From an uncultured Clostridium sp. (GTDB lineage Bacteria > Bacillota > Clostridia > Lachnospirales > Lachnospiraceae): 36,156 nt of DNA. Position 1 is the stretch's first letter. Every line of letters starts with the position of its first letter. Both the position numbers and the translations under genes were made by a program. The notes under the pieces were generated by a model, which was given only the letters and a program-made list of their open reading frames with translations, was not told the DNA's origin and ran no database searches. The DNA lies in assembly GCA_900540335.1 (NCBI GenBank), contig UQFC01000018.1:1-36156 (forward strand), given 5' to 3'. Positions 1-6,863 of the stretch are shown here, in pieces.

Positions 1-27
1 TATTGTTCACACCCAATGGGATAAACA

Positions 28-102
28 TCGGGGTGACAGGATTCGAACCTGCGACTTCCTGGTCCCAAACCAGGCGCTCTAGCCAAGCTGAGCCACACCC
101 CG
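28..102 (-). tRNA. tRNA-Pro (anticodon UGG)
   Basis: On the minus strand the sequence folds as a cloverleaf. The acceptor stem CGGGGTG (102-96) pairs with CACCCCG (35-29), with discriminator A at 28. The anticodon stem CCTGG/CCAGG encloses the loop TTTGGGA, giving anticodon TGG (proline). The T arm carries GGTTCGAATCC. No CCA is encoded, so the 3' end must be added after transcription. It stands alone at the window edge, with its own promoter about 60 bases upstream. Confidence 0.97.
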
Positions 103-160
103 GATCTCTGAAAATCTTTTTGTTTGTGTTGCCTTTGTGTTTATCAGCAACGCGAGTATC

Positions 161-189
161 ATTATATAATAGCTTTTGACATTTGTCAA
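161..189 (-). promoter_or_regulatory. sigma-A-type promoter of tRNA-Pro
   Basis: Read on the minus strand: TTGACA (189-184), a 17-base spacer, then TATAAT (166-161). This is an exact consensus promoter. The predicted start near 154 gives a leader of about 50 bases before the mature tRNA 5' end, consistent with RNase P processing. Confidence 0.85.
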
Positions 190-259
190 CTATATTTTCA
201 AACTTTTTTTAAAAAAATTTTTTCAGCTTTTTTCCCTCATTTTTCCATGCCCGGACACC

Positions 260-286
260 CTGATTCCGGGTCTTTTCCGGAATCAG
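260..286. other. perfect 10-bp inverted repeat downstream of phosphoesterase
   Basis: CTGATTCCGG (260-269) and CCGGAATCAG (277-286) form a perfect stem with a 7-base loop, about 100 bases past the stop of the phosphoesterase gene. There is no adjacent T-run on the minus strand, so it is not a canonical intrinsic terminator, though it may end or protect that transcript. The rest of 190-382 shows only an A/T homopolymer stretch near 205-225 and no gene I can support. Confidence 0.5.
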
Positions 287-382
287 AAGAGGAGCTTTTT
301 CTCAGCCCCTCTTCCGCAGCTTCTTCAGAATTTCCAAAAAGGATTCCATCCTTCCGACTTTCCGGCAGTTTCTTTTTCCCCT

Positions 383-871
383 TCAGTCCAGATAGTAAAT
401 CTGATAGGAGGGCCTTCCTTCCCCGTCCAGCTCCATAATCATGTAGGAGGGTCTGTGGCCTTCCTGGCGGGGATAAGACAGGCTTCCCGGGTTCAGAATC
501 GTTACCTTGCCTCCCTGCTCCAAATAAGGCCTGTGCGTGTGACCATACATGGCAATATCGCATCCCCGTTCGATCGCCTCCTCCCGGAGAGTTTCCACGC
601 CCAGAGAAACATTGTAATAATGACCATGGGTCAGCAAAATCCGATGACCTTCCAGCTCCAGTTCAATTTCCCTCTCCAGAGCAGAGAAAAAATCATTGTT
701 TCCTTTTACCATTTCCAGCCGGCAGTCCTTATCCACCCATTCTTCAATCATATATTCACTGCCCTCTGCATCACCCAGATGAATCAGCATATCAAAAGGA
801 GCTTCTTCTTCGATGATCCGCTCCAGGTTATCGTCCTTTCTGTGCGTATCGCTTACGATCAGTATTTTCAT
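383..871 (-). CDS. YfcE/MJ0936-family metallophosphoesterase
   Basis: A 162-residue cytoplasmic calcineurin-like phosphoesterase of the small YfcE/MJ0936 type, a family that hydrolyses phosphodiesters with two bound metal ions. All metal-binding blocks are visible in order: SDTH near residue 8, GDAEG near 33, GNND near 58, THGH near 81, GHTHRP near 110 and NPGS near 127. Length is normal for the family. The ATG shares one base with the stop of the preceding rdgB gene (TGATG), and its ribosome binding site GGAGGAGG lies inside the end of rdgB, so the two are translationally coupled. The true substrate is unknown. The link with rdgB is common in Firmicutes and suggests a housekeeping nucleotide or phosphodiester clean-up role, which is inference. 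Confidence 0.9.
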   Translation of the reverse strand: MKILIVSDTHRKDDNLERIIEEEAPFDMLIHLGDAEGSEYMIEEWVDKDCRLEMVKGNNDFFSALEREIELELEGHRILLTHGHYYNVSLGVETLREEAIERGCDIAMYGHTHRPYLEQGGKVTILNPGSLSYPRQEGHRPSYMIMELDGEGRPSYQIYYLD

Positions 872-1479
872 CAGAATTCCTCCTCCAGAACCTTCTTCAG
901 CCGGACCTTCATTGCCTCCAGAGCCTTTCCTCTGTGACTGATTTTATTTTTTTCTTCTATCGTCAGCTCTGCAGAGGTTTTTCCGAATTCCGGAAGATAG
1001 AGAATGGGATCATAGCCAAAGCCGCCGCTTCCCGCCGGCTTTTCCGCAATGAAGCCTTCCATGGCTGCTTCTGTATGAAGCACTCTTCCATCTGGAAGTA
1101 CCGCTGCAATATTGCAGACAAAGCGGGCAGAACGCTGTTCTCCCTGCGCGTCTGCCAGACGATCAATAATGTTCTGATTCTTAATATCATAGGAGGTATC
1201 CTCGCCAAGATAACGGGCAGAATAAATTCCGGGCTCTCCGCCGATATAATCTACCACAAGGCCGGAATCATCCGCCAGAACAATATCTCCGGTACATGCC
1301 CATACCGCCCGTGCTTTAATTTCTGCATTTTCTCCAAACGTAGCGCCGTTTTCCACAATCTCCGGATCAGCCTGTGCCTCTTTCATGGAGAGTACAGGAC
1401 ATCCCAAATCCTCCAGTATCAGTCGGATTTCCTTCATCTTTCCGGCATTGCCGGTAGCAAATATAATTCTGTGTTTCAT
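871..1479 (-). CDS. rdgB: XTP/dITP diphosphatase (RdgB/HAM1 family)
   Basis: Non-canonical purine NTP pyrophosphatase, which hydrolyses XTP, dITP and ITP to monophosphates so they are not built into nucleic acids. The N-terminal signature ATGNAGKMKEI is intact, as are LADDSGL near residue 72, PGIYSARY near 85, the GGFGYDPI substrate loop and the C-terminal SHRGKAL motif. Length (202 aa) is typical. Two ATGs lie in tandem at 1482 and 1479. I choose the second because AGGTGA is then six bases away instead of three. It overlaps the downstream phosphoesterase gene by one base, so the pair forms a coupled two-gene operon. Confidence 0.95.
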   Translation of the reverse strand: MKHRIIFATGNAGKMKEIRLILEDLGCPVLSMKEAQADPEIVENGATFGENAEIKARAVWACTGDIVLADDSGLVVDYIGGEPGIYSARYLGEDTSYDIKNQNIIDRLADAQGEQRSARFVCNIAAVLPDGRVLHTEAAMEGFIAEKPAGSGGFGYDPILYLPEFGKTSAELTIEEKNKISHRGKALEAMKVRLKKVLEEEF

Positions 1480-1500
1480 CATTTCTCACCTGCTTTTCTG

Positions 1501-3057
1501 TTACGATGTATAGGCCTTCAGGCACAGATTGCATTCCTGGGTCTTTTCAGCCCGTTCCCACTGTTTTCCGTCAGGGCTGAGATATCCCTCACCGTCTGTC
1601 AGATCGATCCGGCATTTGCCGTCTCCTGCATCATATTCGATGGCAGCCGGATGAACCGCCCCTGGCGTTGTTATTTTTATCATGATTCCAAACCGTTCCC
1701 CCGGTTTCAGCATCACCGGCTGTTTCAGGGGAATGGTATAATATCCCGCATATTCCAGATGTCCGGACGCACAGAGTTCTCTCTGCTGAAAACAGGAGGT
1801 TTCCAAAACATCTGTCTCCTGAGGAAGCTCCCTCACCACATAAACCTCATAGCCGCTGTTTTCACCCGTGGCATAAAATCCTGCTGCCTCCAGAGCTTCT
1901 TCGCTTTCCGCCGTATAGACGTTTACTGCCCAGACTGTTTCCGCGCCGTACCCGGCCTGTCCGATCCATCCGCACAAATCGCTCTGATAAATCCTGTCGT
2001 AACGATCCGTATCCTCTGTCTTTTTATACTGAATCGCCGTTTTCCCCAGATTGGCATCATAGTAGGACACATAGAAAAACCCGTCTGTTCCAAATCCGGT
2101 TCCCCAGCTGTTTTCACAGAGAAATGCCCCGTCTCCGGGAACCTCTTTCGTAAAATTTTCTGCCGGGTAATTGTCATCCCAGCCAATAATCACAACATCA
2201 TGATTCGGTGTTTTTTCCTCCGGACAGCAGTATGCGCCGGATTCCCTGTTATAATATACAGACAGGCTGTCCCTGTTCTGAAGACTGGTATACAGGGCGC
2301 TCTGCACTCCGCCGCTTTCATATACCGCCTGTTTGATCGCTTTCCGATCTCCGGAGGGAAGCAGACGGATTTCCTGAACATGCTTTGCCGGCTTCAGACC
2401 AGAAGGAGAAATTCCGTCCCCATAGGGATCCTCTGCTTCTAAAACAGGTCCCTGCCAGGAAAGCAGATACGCCATGGACATAATATAGTCTCCGCCATAT
2501 TTCTGTCCCAGATTAAAACTGGGGTTCTTTGACATATGATCCTCGGAAAAATCAAATACTTCATCCGGAAGCAGACTGTTTTCCAGAGCCTGAAGGGATG
2601 CAAAGGCCCAGCAGGTTCCAAGCTCTCCCTGATCCTTTACCGGAGCCGCCCGCCCCTCTTCTCTTGCGTCATATCGTTCCGGAAGCGCCATCTCCTCTGA
2701 GCTGTTATTTTCGCTCTCCTCCGGTTTTTCTGCCTGTTCCCGGCCGTCTTGCCGCCCTCCGTCATTTTCGCCTTTAACAGCCTGTTCTGAAGCTTCTGAA
2801 GACATTTTCTTCGCCTTATCGTCCGGGATTTCCATGCTTTCCGGCTCTTTCGCCCTCTCAGCCAGAGCATCTCCGTTTTCCGTCTCCTCCGCCTTTCCGT
2901 CCGGGCATACTCCGCCTTCCCATCCGGAATGTGATTCCGGTTTGTATCCTGAACAGCCGGCCGCCCCGGCCACAGTCAAAAAAACTGCGGCTGCAAGGAC
3001 TCCCGTCCGTCCGGACCGGCGGCATCTCCGCTTTTTCTCACGTTCCGAATCACTCAC
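1501..3057 (-). CDS. C1 (papain-like) family cysteine peptidase lipoprotein with lectin-like C-terminal domain
   Basis: Predicted surface lipoprotein. A basic N-terminus and hydrophobic stretch end in a lipobox-like AAGC (Cys 35 from the GTG start). Then comes a long Glu/Lys/Ser-rich linker and a papain-fold catalytic domain. Catalytic residues are visible: Cys149 in GTCWAFAS, His286 in NHDVVIIGW and Asn316 in ENSWG. The C-terminal 150 residues resemble the lectin-like domain often fused to bacterial C1 peptidases, which is family knowledge. The frame is open to ATG at 3090/3087, but those lack a ribosome binding site and would overlap the methyltransferase gene. The GTG at 3057 has GAGGA seven bases upstream and avoids the overlap, so I prefer it. 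Substrate unknown; likely extracellular proteolysis or wall-protein processing. Confidence 0.85.
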   Translation of the reverse strand: MSDSEREKKRRCRRSGRTGVLAAAVFLTVAGAAGCSGYKPESHSGWEGGVCPDGKAEETENGDALAERAKEPESMEIPDDKAKKMSSEASEQAVKGENDGGRQDGREQAEKPEESENNSSEEMALPERYDAREEGRAAPVKDQGELGTCWAFASLQALENSLLPDEVFDFSEDHMSKNPSFNLGQKYGGDYIMSMAYLLSWQGPVLEAEDPYGDGISPSGLKPAKHVQEIRLLPSGDRKAIKQAVYESGGVQSALYTSLQNRDSLSVYYNRESGAYCCPEEKTPNHDVVIIGWDDNYPAENFTKEVPGDGAFLCENSWGTGFGTDGFFYVSYYDANLGKTAIQYKKTEDTDRYDRIYQSDLCGWIGQAGYGAETVWAVNVYTAESEEALEAAGFYATGENSGYEVYVVRELPQETDVLETSCFQQRELCASGHLEYAGYYTIPLKQPVMLKPGERFGIMIKITTPGAVHPAAIEYDAGDGKCRIDLTDGEGYLSPDGKQWERAEKTQECNLCLKAYTS

Positions 3058-3067
3058 GCTCAGTTCC

Positions 3068-4243
3068 TCAGCCTTCCTTTTTTGCATCATCCGTTTTCCG
3101 TTTCGGAGGTCTCGGTCCCAGGAACTGATAATAATATGTTTTCATCATACCGTTATAGATTTTTCTGTTTCGATCTGCTTTCCGTCCCATATATTTCTCC
3201 ACATCCTCATAAGATGTAATCAGAAATGCAGACCAGGAATCCAGGGCCGCAAACCGCTCGCCTAACTGAGTATAGAGGGCCGGAAGATTTTTCTTCTCCT
3301 CAATCCGCTCCCCGTAAGGCGGGTTTGTAACCAGAAAGCCGTATTTCTTAGGATGGCTGAGCTGGTTTACCGGCCGCTGCTGAAAATGGATCATGTGACC
3401 TACTCCTGCCAGCTCTGCATTGGCTCTTGCCGCCTTAATAATATCTCCGTCAATATCATATCCCTGGATATCCACCTGGACAGTATCATCCACCAGCTCC
3501 TGAGCCTCATCCATTGCCTCATACCAGCACTTTCTTGGAATAACCTGCTTCCAGTCCTCAGACAGGAAGGAACGGTTCATTCCCGGCGCCATATTGGCCG
3601 CTATCATGGCTGCCTCAATCGGAAAGGTTCCGCTTCCGCAGAAGGGATCCACAAAAATCCGGTCCTTTCTCCAGGGAGTCAGCATAATCAAAGCCGCTGC
3701 CAGTGTTTCCTCGATCGGCGCCTTGCTGGTCAGCTTCCGGTATCCTCTCTTGTGAAGGGAATCTCCGGTGGTATCCAGAGCCACTGTCACAATATCCTTA
3801 TACAGGGACACACGAACCGGATAGCTGGCTCCTGTCTCCGGAATCAGCTCCGCCCCGTATGCCTTTTTCATCCGATCTACCATCGCTTTTTTCATAATAG
3901 ACTGGATATCCGAAGGGCTAAACAGCTTACTTTTAATGGAATTGGCCTTTTTCACCCAGAATTTTCCGTCCAGAGGAATAAACTCCTCCCACGGCAAAGC
4001 CTTCGTTCCCTGAAAGAGTTCTTCAAAGGTCACTGCCCGGAAGCTTCCCACCTTCAGCAGAATCCGCTCCGTAGTTCTCAGGAAAATATTGGCACGGCAG
4101 ATAGCCTCCGCATCTCCGTAGAAAGTCACCTTTCCATCTTCCACCTTTGCAATCTCATAACCCAGATCCAGAATTTCTTTTTTCAGAACCGCCTCCAGAC
4201 CGAAATGGCAGGGGGCAATCAGCTCATATACTTTTGTCGCCAT
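3068..4243 (-). CDS. THUMP-domain class I SAM-dependent RNA methyltransferase (RlmL/YpsC-like)
   Basis: 391 residues. The N-terminal ferredoxin-like and THUMP region (about 1-160) binds RNA. The C-terminal UPF0020 methyltransferase domain has a SAM-binding loop in FVDPFCGSGTFPIEAA (about residues 197-212) and the catalytic motif NPPYGERI (about 308-315). By family it should methylate the N2 of a guanine in 23S rRNA, like the RlmL half of E. coli RlmKL; the exact site is inference. The start codon lies three bases after the stop of yfcE, so translation is probably coupled. It ends with a Lys-rich tail. Length fits single-domain Firmicutes YpsC proteins. Confidence 0.9.
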   Translation of the reverse strand: MATKVYELIAPCHFGLEAVLKKEILDLGYEIAKVEDGKVTFYGDAEAICRANIFLRTTERILLKVGSFRAVTFEELFQGTKALPWEEFIPLDGKFWVKKANSIKSKLFSPSDIQSIMKKAMVDRMKKAYGAELIPETGASYPVRVSLYKDIVTVALDTTGDSLHKRGYRKLTSKAPIEETLAAALIMLTPWRKDRIFVDPFCGSGTFPIEAAMIAANMAPGMNRSFLSEDWKQVIPRKCWYEAMDEAQELVDDTVQVDIQGYDIDGDIIKAARANAELAGVGHMIHFQQRPVNQLSHPKKYGFLVTNPPYGERIEEKKNLPALYTQLGERFAALDSWSAFLITSYEDVEKYMGRKADRNRKIYNGMMKTYYYQFLGPRPPKRKTDDAKKEG

Positions 4244-4246
4244 ATT

Positions 4247-4813
4247 TTATACCATCTCCTCCGGCTTTCCATTCAGCCGAATCTCCTTCACTGTATTTCC
4301 TTCAAAGTCCAGAATCCGGAAAGAGGTGTCCTCCAGAATTCCGTAGGTTGCCGGATTTCCTCCCTTGGGGATGGAAACGGAACCGGGATTTAAAATATAA
4401 TTCTCCCCAACCTTCTCTGCCTTCAGAAGATGGGTGTGTCCGTGAACAAGAATATCTCCAGCCTTTAACGGCGGCATATTGTCCTGATGAAACACATGGC
4501 CGTGTGTTGCAAAAAAGGTCAGGCCGTTTAAAACAAGCACTGCATAATCTGCCAGAACCGGAAAATCCAGAACCATCTGATCCACCTCTGCCTCACAGTT
4601 GCCTCTGACAGCCAGAAGCTCCTGCTTCATGGGATTAAGCATGGCAATTACTTCCTTTGGCGCATACTCCCTGGGCAAATCATTTCTGGGGCCGTGATAC
4701 AGGATATCTCCCAGAAGAATCAGGCGCTCTGCGCCGGACTGGCGGTAAGCCTCCAAAAGCTTTCTGCAGTAATATGCAGAGCCGTGAATATCTGATGCAA
4801 ACATATATTTCAT
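4247..4813 (-). CDS. yfcE: YfcE family phosphodiesterase
   Basis: 188-residue cytoplasmic metallophosphoesterase. Metal-binding motifs are complete: ASDIHGS at 6-12, LLGDILYHGPRN near 34-45, VRGNCE near 70, THGHVFH near 104, HGHTH near 124 and NPGS near 142. E. coli YfcE is a manganese-dependent phosphodiesterase of unknown physiological substrate, and this protein matches it closely in motif order and length. It is a paralogue of the shorter phosphoesterase at 383-871. A good ribosome binding site (AGGAG, nine bases) supports the ATG. It begins a coupled run with the methyltransferase and probably the C1 peptidase. The promoter at 4908-4936 is embedded in palindromes, described separately. 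Confidence 0.93.
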   Translation of the reverse strand: MKYMFASDIHGSAYYCRKLLEAYRQSGAERLILLGDILYHGPRNDLPREYAPKEVIAMLNPMKQELLAVRGNCEAEVDQMVLDFPVLADYAVLVLNGLTFFATHGHVFHQDNMPPLKAGDILVHGHTHLLKAEKVGENYILNPGSVSIPKGGNPATYGILEDTSFRILDFEGNTVKEIRLNGKPEEMV

Positions 4814-4892
4814 AGCTGCTGTCTCCTCTTATCTTCTGCCTTTTGGGGCTGCTTTACAGGGGTTCTGCCCCGGACCCTTTCAGGCTTTTTTT

Positions 4893-4936
4893 ACAGTTAT
4901 AACTGTTATTTTATAGCCTGGCTATAGGGTTGTCAA
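4893..4936 (-). promoter_or_regulatory. yfcE promoter with two perfect palindromes
   Basis: Minus strand: TTGACA (4936-4931, overlapping the rhodanese stop codon), a 17-base spacer, then TAAAAT (4913-4908). The spacer region holds a perfect 15-base palindrome TATAGCC-T-GGCTATA (4912-4926). A second perfect palindrome, ACAGTTATAACTGT (4893-4906), covers the expected transcription start. Both are placed as operators would be. I do not recognise either as the site of a named regulator. Confidence 0.6.
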
Positions 4937-5244
4937 CGAGATCGCACCATATATTTTCCCCTGTAAGCCAAAATACCTCCGTAAACATCAGCCGCCTCAT
5001 ATCCCAGCTGCGCCAGCTGTCTTGCCGCCCTCATGCTGTTCGGCCCGTGATAGCAGTACAGAACAATCAGCCGCTCCCTTGGAAGCTCATCCAGCCTGCT
5101 CATCAGCTCCTCTCCCGGAATATGAACCGCCCCGTAAATATGGCCGTTTTCATAGGACTGTCTGTCGCGCATATCAACCAGAACCATATCCCTTCCCTGA
5201 TCCAGAAATTCCTCTAAATCTGCTGCACTTATCAGATACCACAT
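4933..5244 (-). CDS. single-domain rhodanese-like protein
   Basis: 103 residues forming one rhodanese domain: a DxRxxxSYxxGHI block (VDMRDRQSYENGHI, about 23-36), IPG, then the active-site loop starting at the Cys in LYCYHGPNS (Cys64). Rhodaneses carry sulfur as a Cys persulfide and transfer it to acceptors. The loop after Cys is YHGPNS, a variant of the usual six-residue loop, so sulfur transfer is likely but the partner is unknown. No signal peptide, hence cytoplasmic. The ribosome binding site AAGGAAG supports the ATG. Downstream is yfcE with its own promoter, so this may be a single-gene unit. Confidence 0.85.
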   Translation of the reverse strand: MWYLISAADLEEFLDQGRDMVLVDMRDRQSYENGHIYGAVHIPGEELMSRLDELPRERLIVLYCYHGPNSMRAARQLAQLGYEAADVYGGILAYRGKYMVRSR

Positions 5245-5330
5245 GGTACTTCCTTCTGTTCTTATCTTTTACTATATCATATACAAAAACAGGGATGCCT
5301 GTCATAGGAGGGATTTTCCCGCAGCACCAC

Positions 5331-5370
5331 AAAAAGAACAGGGCACATCATTCCATATGCTCTGTTCTTT
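5331..5370 (-). terminator. intrinsic terminator of the Asn-tetrad protein gene
   Basis: On the minus strand AAAGAACAG (5370-5362) pairs with CTGTTCTTT (5341-5333), followed by a T5 run down to 5331. It lies about 70 bases past the stop of the 85-residue gene. No plus-strand gene would use it. Confidence 0.7.
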
Positions 5371-5437
5371 CCGTCATTGCTTCAATCGATTTTTCTTCCG
5401 GCAGATATCTGCTTTGTTCTTTTACAGGAAAACAGTT

Positions 5438-5695
5438 TTATCTGTAGCTGTTGTTCTGGCTGTCATTTCTACTGGAATTCCTGTCACAATTCTGGCTGTC
5501 GTTTCTGCCGGAATTTCTGCTGGAATTCTGACTGTCGTTTCTGCTGGAATTTTTGCTGGAATTCTGGCTGTCGTTTCTGCTGGAATTTTTACTGGAATTC
5601 TGGCTGTCGTTTCTGCTGGAATTTTTACTGGAATTCTGGCTGTCATTTCTGCTGGAATTTCTGCTGTTTTCCATATCCTTGTAATAATCTTTCAT
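5438..5695 (-). CDS. small Asn/Ser-rich tetrapeptide-repeat protein
   Basis: 85 residues with no domain I recognise. After an acidic, Tyr-rich head (MKDYYKDME) almost all the protein is a four-residue repeat of form N-(S/D)-S-(R/K/Q), about 18 tetrads grouped as 12-residue units NSSR-NDSQ-NSSK. Asparagine falls at every fourth position. It is highly hydrophilic, with no signal peptide and a single Cys. The coding strand is set by a perfect AGGAGG seven bases before ATG and by a terminator downstream; plus-strand frames over the same DNA have neither. Upstream, AATATTA (5760-5766) and AGTAGTATG (5739-5747) read on the minus strand as weak matches to sporulation sigma-E/K-like elements with a short 12-base spacer, which is speculative. 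Function unknown; a spore-coat or surface role is only a guess. Confidence 0.75.
   Translation of the reverse strand: MKDYYKDMENSRNSSRNDSQNSSKNSSRNDSQNSSKNSSRNDSQNSSKNSSRNDSQNSSRNSGRNDSQNCDRNSSRNDSQNNSYR
5459..5672. repeat. 36-bp tandem repeat (three 12-bp subunits) inside the Asn-tetrad gene
   Basis: About six imperfect copies of a 36-base unit. Each is built from three diverged 12-base subunits that encode the tetrads NSSR, NDSQ and NSSK on the minus strand. The unit length is a multiple of three, so copy-number change would keep the frame open. The central copies are nearly identical, suggesting recent expansion by slippage or recombination. Confidence 0.9.
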
Positions 5696-5780
5696 GGTTT
5701 TACCTCCTGATTCGGCGATCCCTGAATTTGGTTACAGGAGTAGTATGTCTGATCTGCGCAATATTATTCAAAAATATAGA

Positions 5781-5809
5781 TTGATTTTTTTGAGAAAAAC
5801 CATTATAAT
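5781..5809 (+). promoter_or_regulatory. promoter driving candidate small RNA
   Basis: Plus strand TTGATT (5781-5786), a 17-base spacer, TATAAT (5804-5809). The predicted start at about 5816 is exactly at the foot of a 5' stem-loop, and there is no plus-strand gene downstream to serve. Confidence 0.55.
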
Positions 5810-5815
5810 TTACTT

Positions 5816-5918
5816 TGAAGAAATGTGATTTCCCTTAAAATCCGTTTCTTCAGCCTTATTAATTATTTATACTCCCCTCAAAAACAGCCGATCAGCTCCC
5901 CTGGTCGGCTGTTTTCCT
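5816..5918 (+). ncRNA. candidate small RNA (about 100 nt)
   Basis: The transcript predicted from the upstream promoter has three parts. The first is a 5' hairpin: GAAGAAA (5817-5823) with TTTCTTC (5845-5851), enclosing GATTT/AAATC. The second is a mostly A/U stretch ending in a C-rich ACTCCCCTC (5871-5879). The third is a strong hairpin, AAAACAGCCGATCAG (5881-5895) with CTGGTCGGCTGTTTT (5901-5915). In the last stem the only non-Watson-Crick pair is U-G when read on the plus strand but C-A on the minus strand, which favours plus-strand transcription. No open frame of note: the first ATG is followed at once by TGA. The C-rich segment could pair with Shine-Dalgarno regions, which is inference. 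I do not match it to a named RNA family. Confidence 0.45.
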
Positions 5919-5969
5919 ATGCATTCCTTCTGCTTTTTTCCCTGATTTGTTATAATTTTGTTAAAAAAC

Positions 5970-6059
5970 AAGCTCGCCCGTAGGCTTCTCCGCCTGCGGC
6001 GGGTCGTCTCATCAGCCCAATTCTCTTCCAACCCATGGCGATCCCCGCAGAGCGTTTTT
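5970..6059 (-). repeat. dispersed terminator-associated repeat, copy A
   Basis: Contains the shared blocks AAGCTCGC..GCTT, the hairpin CCGCC-TGC-GGCGG, TTCTCTTCCAACCCATGG and CGATCCCCGCAGAGCG followed by T5. Read on the minus strand it begins about 30 bases after the T-run of the NlpC/P60 terminator. The region also reads as an open frame of 74 codons on the minus strand (5867-6091), but that frame differs from the one open in copy B, so I treat the DNA as non-coding. Confidence 0.85.
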
Positions 6060-6089
6060 ATGTCATAGAACGCACTTTTCCTGTGACAC

Positions 6090-6129
6090 AAAAAAACCGC
6101 AAAATCATCATCCCCTGATCATTTTGCGG
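6090..6129 (-). terminator. intrinsic terminator of the NlpC/P60 gene
   Basis: On the minus strand CCGCAAAAT (6129-6121) pairs with ATTTTGCGG (6105-6097) with further internal pairing, followed by T7 (6096-6090). It lies 29 bases past the stop codon. Confidence 0.9.
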
Positions 6130-6157
6130 CACTGCCCTTTTGGTATTATCAAATTAT

Positions 6158-6769
6158 TTAAAACATCGTAATGATCTTCACCGGATCCCGGTAATCCCAC
6201 TCTGACGTTTTGATTCCTGTTTTATAAGTGGAAGCGTGAACAATCTGTCCATCTCCTATGTACATAGCAACATGATTGATACGGGATCCGTTTCCGTAAA
6301 AAATCAAATCTCCCGGCTGCATCTCGCTGGAATCGATAGCCTGTCCCTGTGTAGACTGAGAAGTAGAGGAGCGGTTCATGGAAATTCCTGCGCCGTACTG
6401 CATCACATATTTAACAAATCCGGAACAGTCAGCACCTGTATGAGGATCGTTTCCGCCAGCCTTATAAGCACCGCCTACAAACTGAAGCGCATAATCTACC
6501 AGACTCTGACGGGCATTCTGCTCTGCCTCTTCCTCTTCAGCCGCCTGAATTGCTGCCTCTTCGGCTGCCTTTTCTTCTGCAATCGCCTTCTGAACTTCTG
6601 CATCCGGTCCGTTCTGCGCCAGAACCTCTTCTTCTGATGGTACCAGCAATACTTCAGATATCTGAACTGCCTCTTCCTGTACAGGTTCTGCATGGGAAAT
6701 CATGGGATTGTGCCACATCATTACTCCGGTTACTGCCATTACTGCTGCGTATAATACGGACCGCTTCAT
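6158..6769 (-). CDS. secreted NlpC/P60 family peptidoglycan endopeptidase
   Basis: 203 residues: a signal peptide ending near SHAEP (about 27), an Ala/Glu-rich, probably coiled linker (about 45-90), and a C-terminal NlpC/P60 domain. The catalytic Cys115 is in TGADCSGFV and His166 in NHVAMYIGDG. The family cleaves gamma-D-glutamyl-diaminopimelate bonds in wall peptides. The frame is open four codons further to a TTG at 6781, but GGAG sits six bases before the ATG at 6769, which I choose. It has its own consensus promoter, a WalR-like box in the leader and its own terminator, so it is a single-gene unit. There is no separate wall-binding domain; the coiled linker may anchor or regulate it. Confidence 0.93.
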   Translation of the reverse strand: MKRSVLYAAVMAVTGVMMWHNPMISHAEPVQEEAVQISEVLLVPSEEEVLAQNGPDAEVQKAIAEEKAAEEAAIQAAEEEEAEQNARQSLVDYALQFVGGAYKAGGNDPHTGADCSGFVKYVMQYGAGISMNRSSTSQSTQGQAIDSSEMQPGDLIFYGNGSRINHVAMYIGDGQIVHASTYKTGIKTSEWDYRDPVKIITMF

Positions 6770-6802
6770 TTTCTTCTCCAATCATGAATGTTTTATCTCA
6801 AA

Positions 6803-6819
6803 TGTTACATAATTGTTAA
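6803..6819 (+). promoter_or_regulatory. WalR (YycF)-like binding box
   Basis: TGTTAC-ATAAT-TGTTAA matches the published WalR consensus TGTWAH-N5-TGTWAH at every defined base, and a third half-site TGTTAC follows at 6823-6828. The box lies just downstream of the predicted start of the NlpC/P60 transcript. In the Bacillus WalR regulon, sites downstream of the start are usually linked to repression, so repression is the likelier mode here (inference). Confidence 0.6.
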
Positions 6820-6834
6820 ATATGTTACGGGCTT

Positions 6835-6863
6835 ATTATACACATAACCAGGATATCCGTCAA
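6835..6863 (-). promoter_or_regulatory. promoter of the NlpC/P60 gene
   Basis: Minus strand TTGACG (6863-6858), a 17-base spacer, TATAAT (6840-6835). The predicted start is near 6828, with a leader of about 60 bases. Confidence 0.8.

Noticed and set aside
260..286. Intrinsic terminator for the phosphoesterase gene
   Set aside because: The perfect stem lacks an adjacent T-run on the minus strand, so I list it only as an inverted repeat.
237..563. 108-codon minus-strand frame past the end of the phosphoesterase
   Set aside because: It overlaps the phosphoesterase in another phase and continues into non-coding DNA. No start signal or domain is visible.
934..2442. Plus-strand open frame of 502 codons opposite rdgB and the C1 peptidase gene
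   Set aside because: It is a shadow of G+C-biased minus-strand codons. It has no ribosome binding site and no recognisable domain, and the opposite strand encodes two clear families.
5459..5672. Possible CRISPR array (36-bp repeat)
   Set aside because: The repeats are directly adjacent with no unique spacers, and they encode a periodic protein. No cas genes are nearby.
5243..5784. Plus-strand frames of 155 and 135 codons across the 36-bp repeats, one with SAGI-like and one with FCWN-like repeats
   Set aside because: Any tandem repeat with a length divisible by three stays open in several frames. Only the minus-strand frame has AGGAGG and a terminator.
5867..6091. 74-codon minus-strand frame over repeat copy A, and a 73-codon frame (12768-12989) over copy B
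   Set aside because: The two frames read the shared repeat in different phases and run through terminator hairpins, so neither is likely to be a protein.
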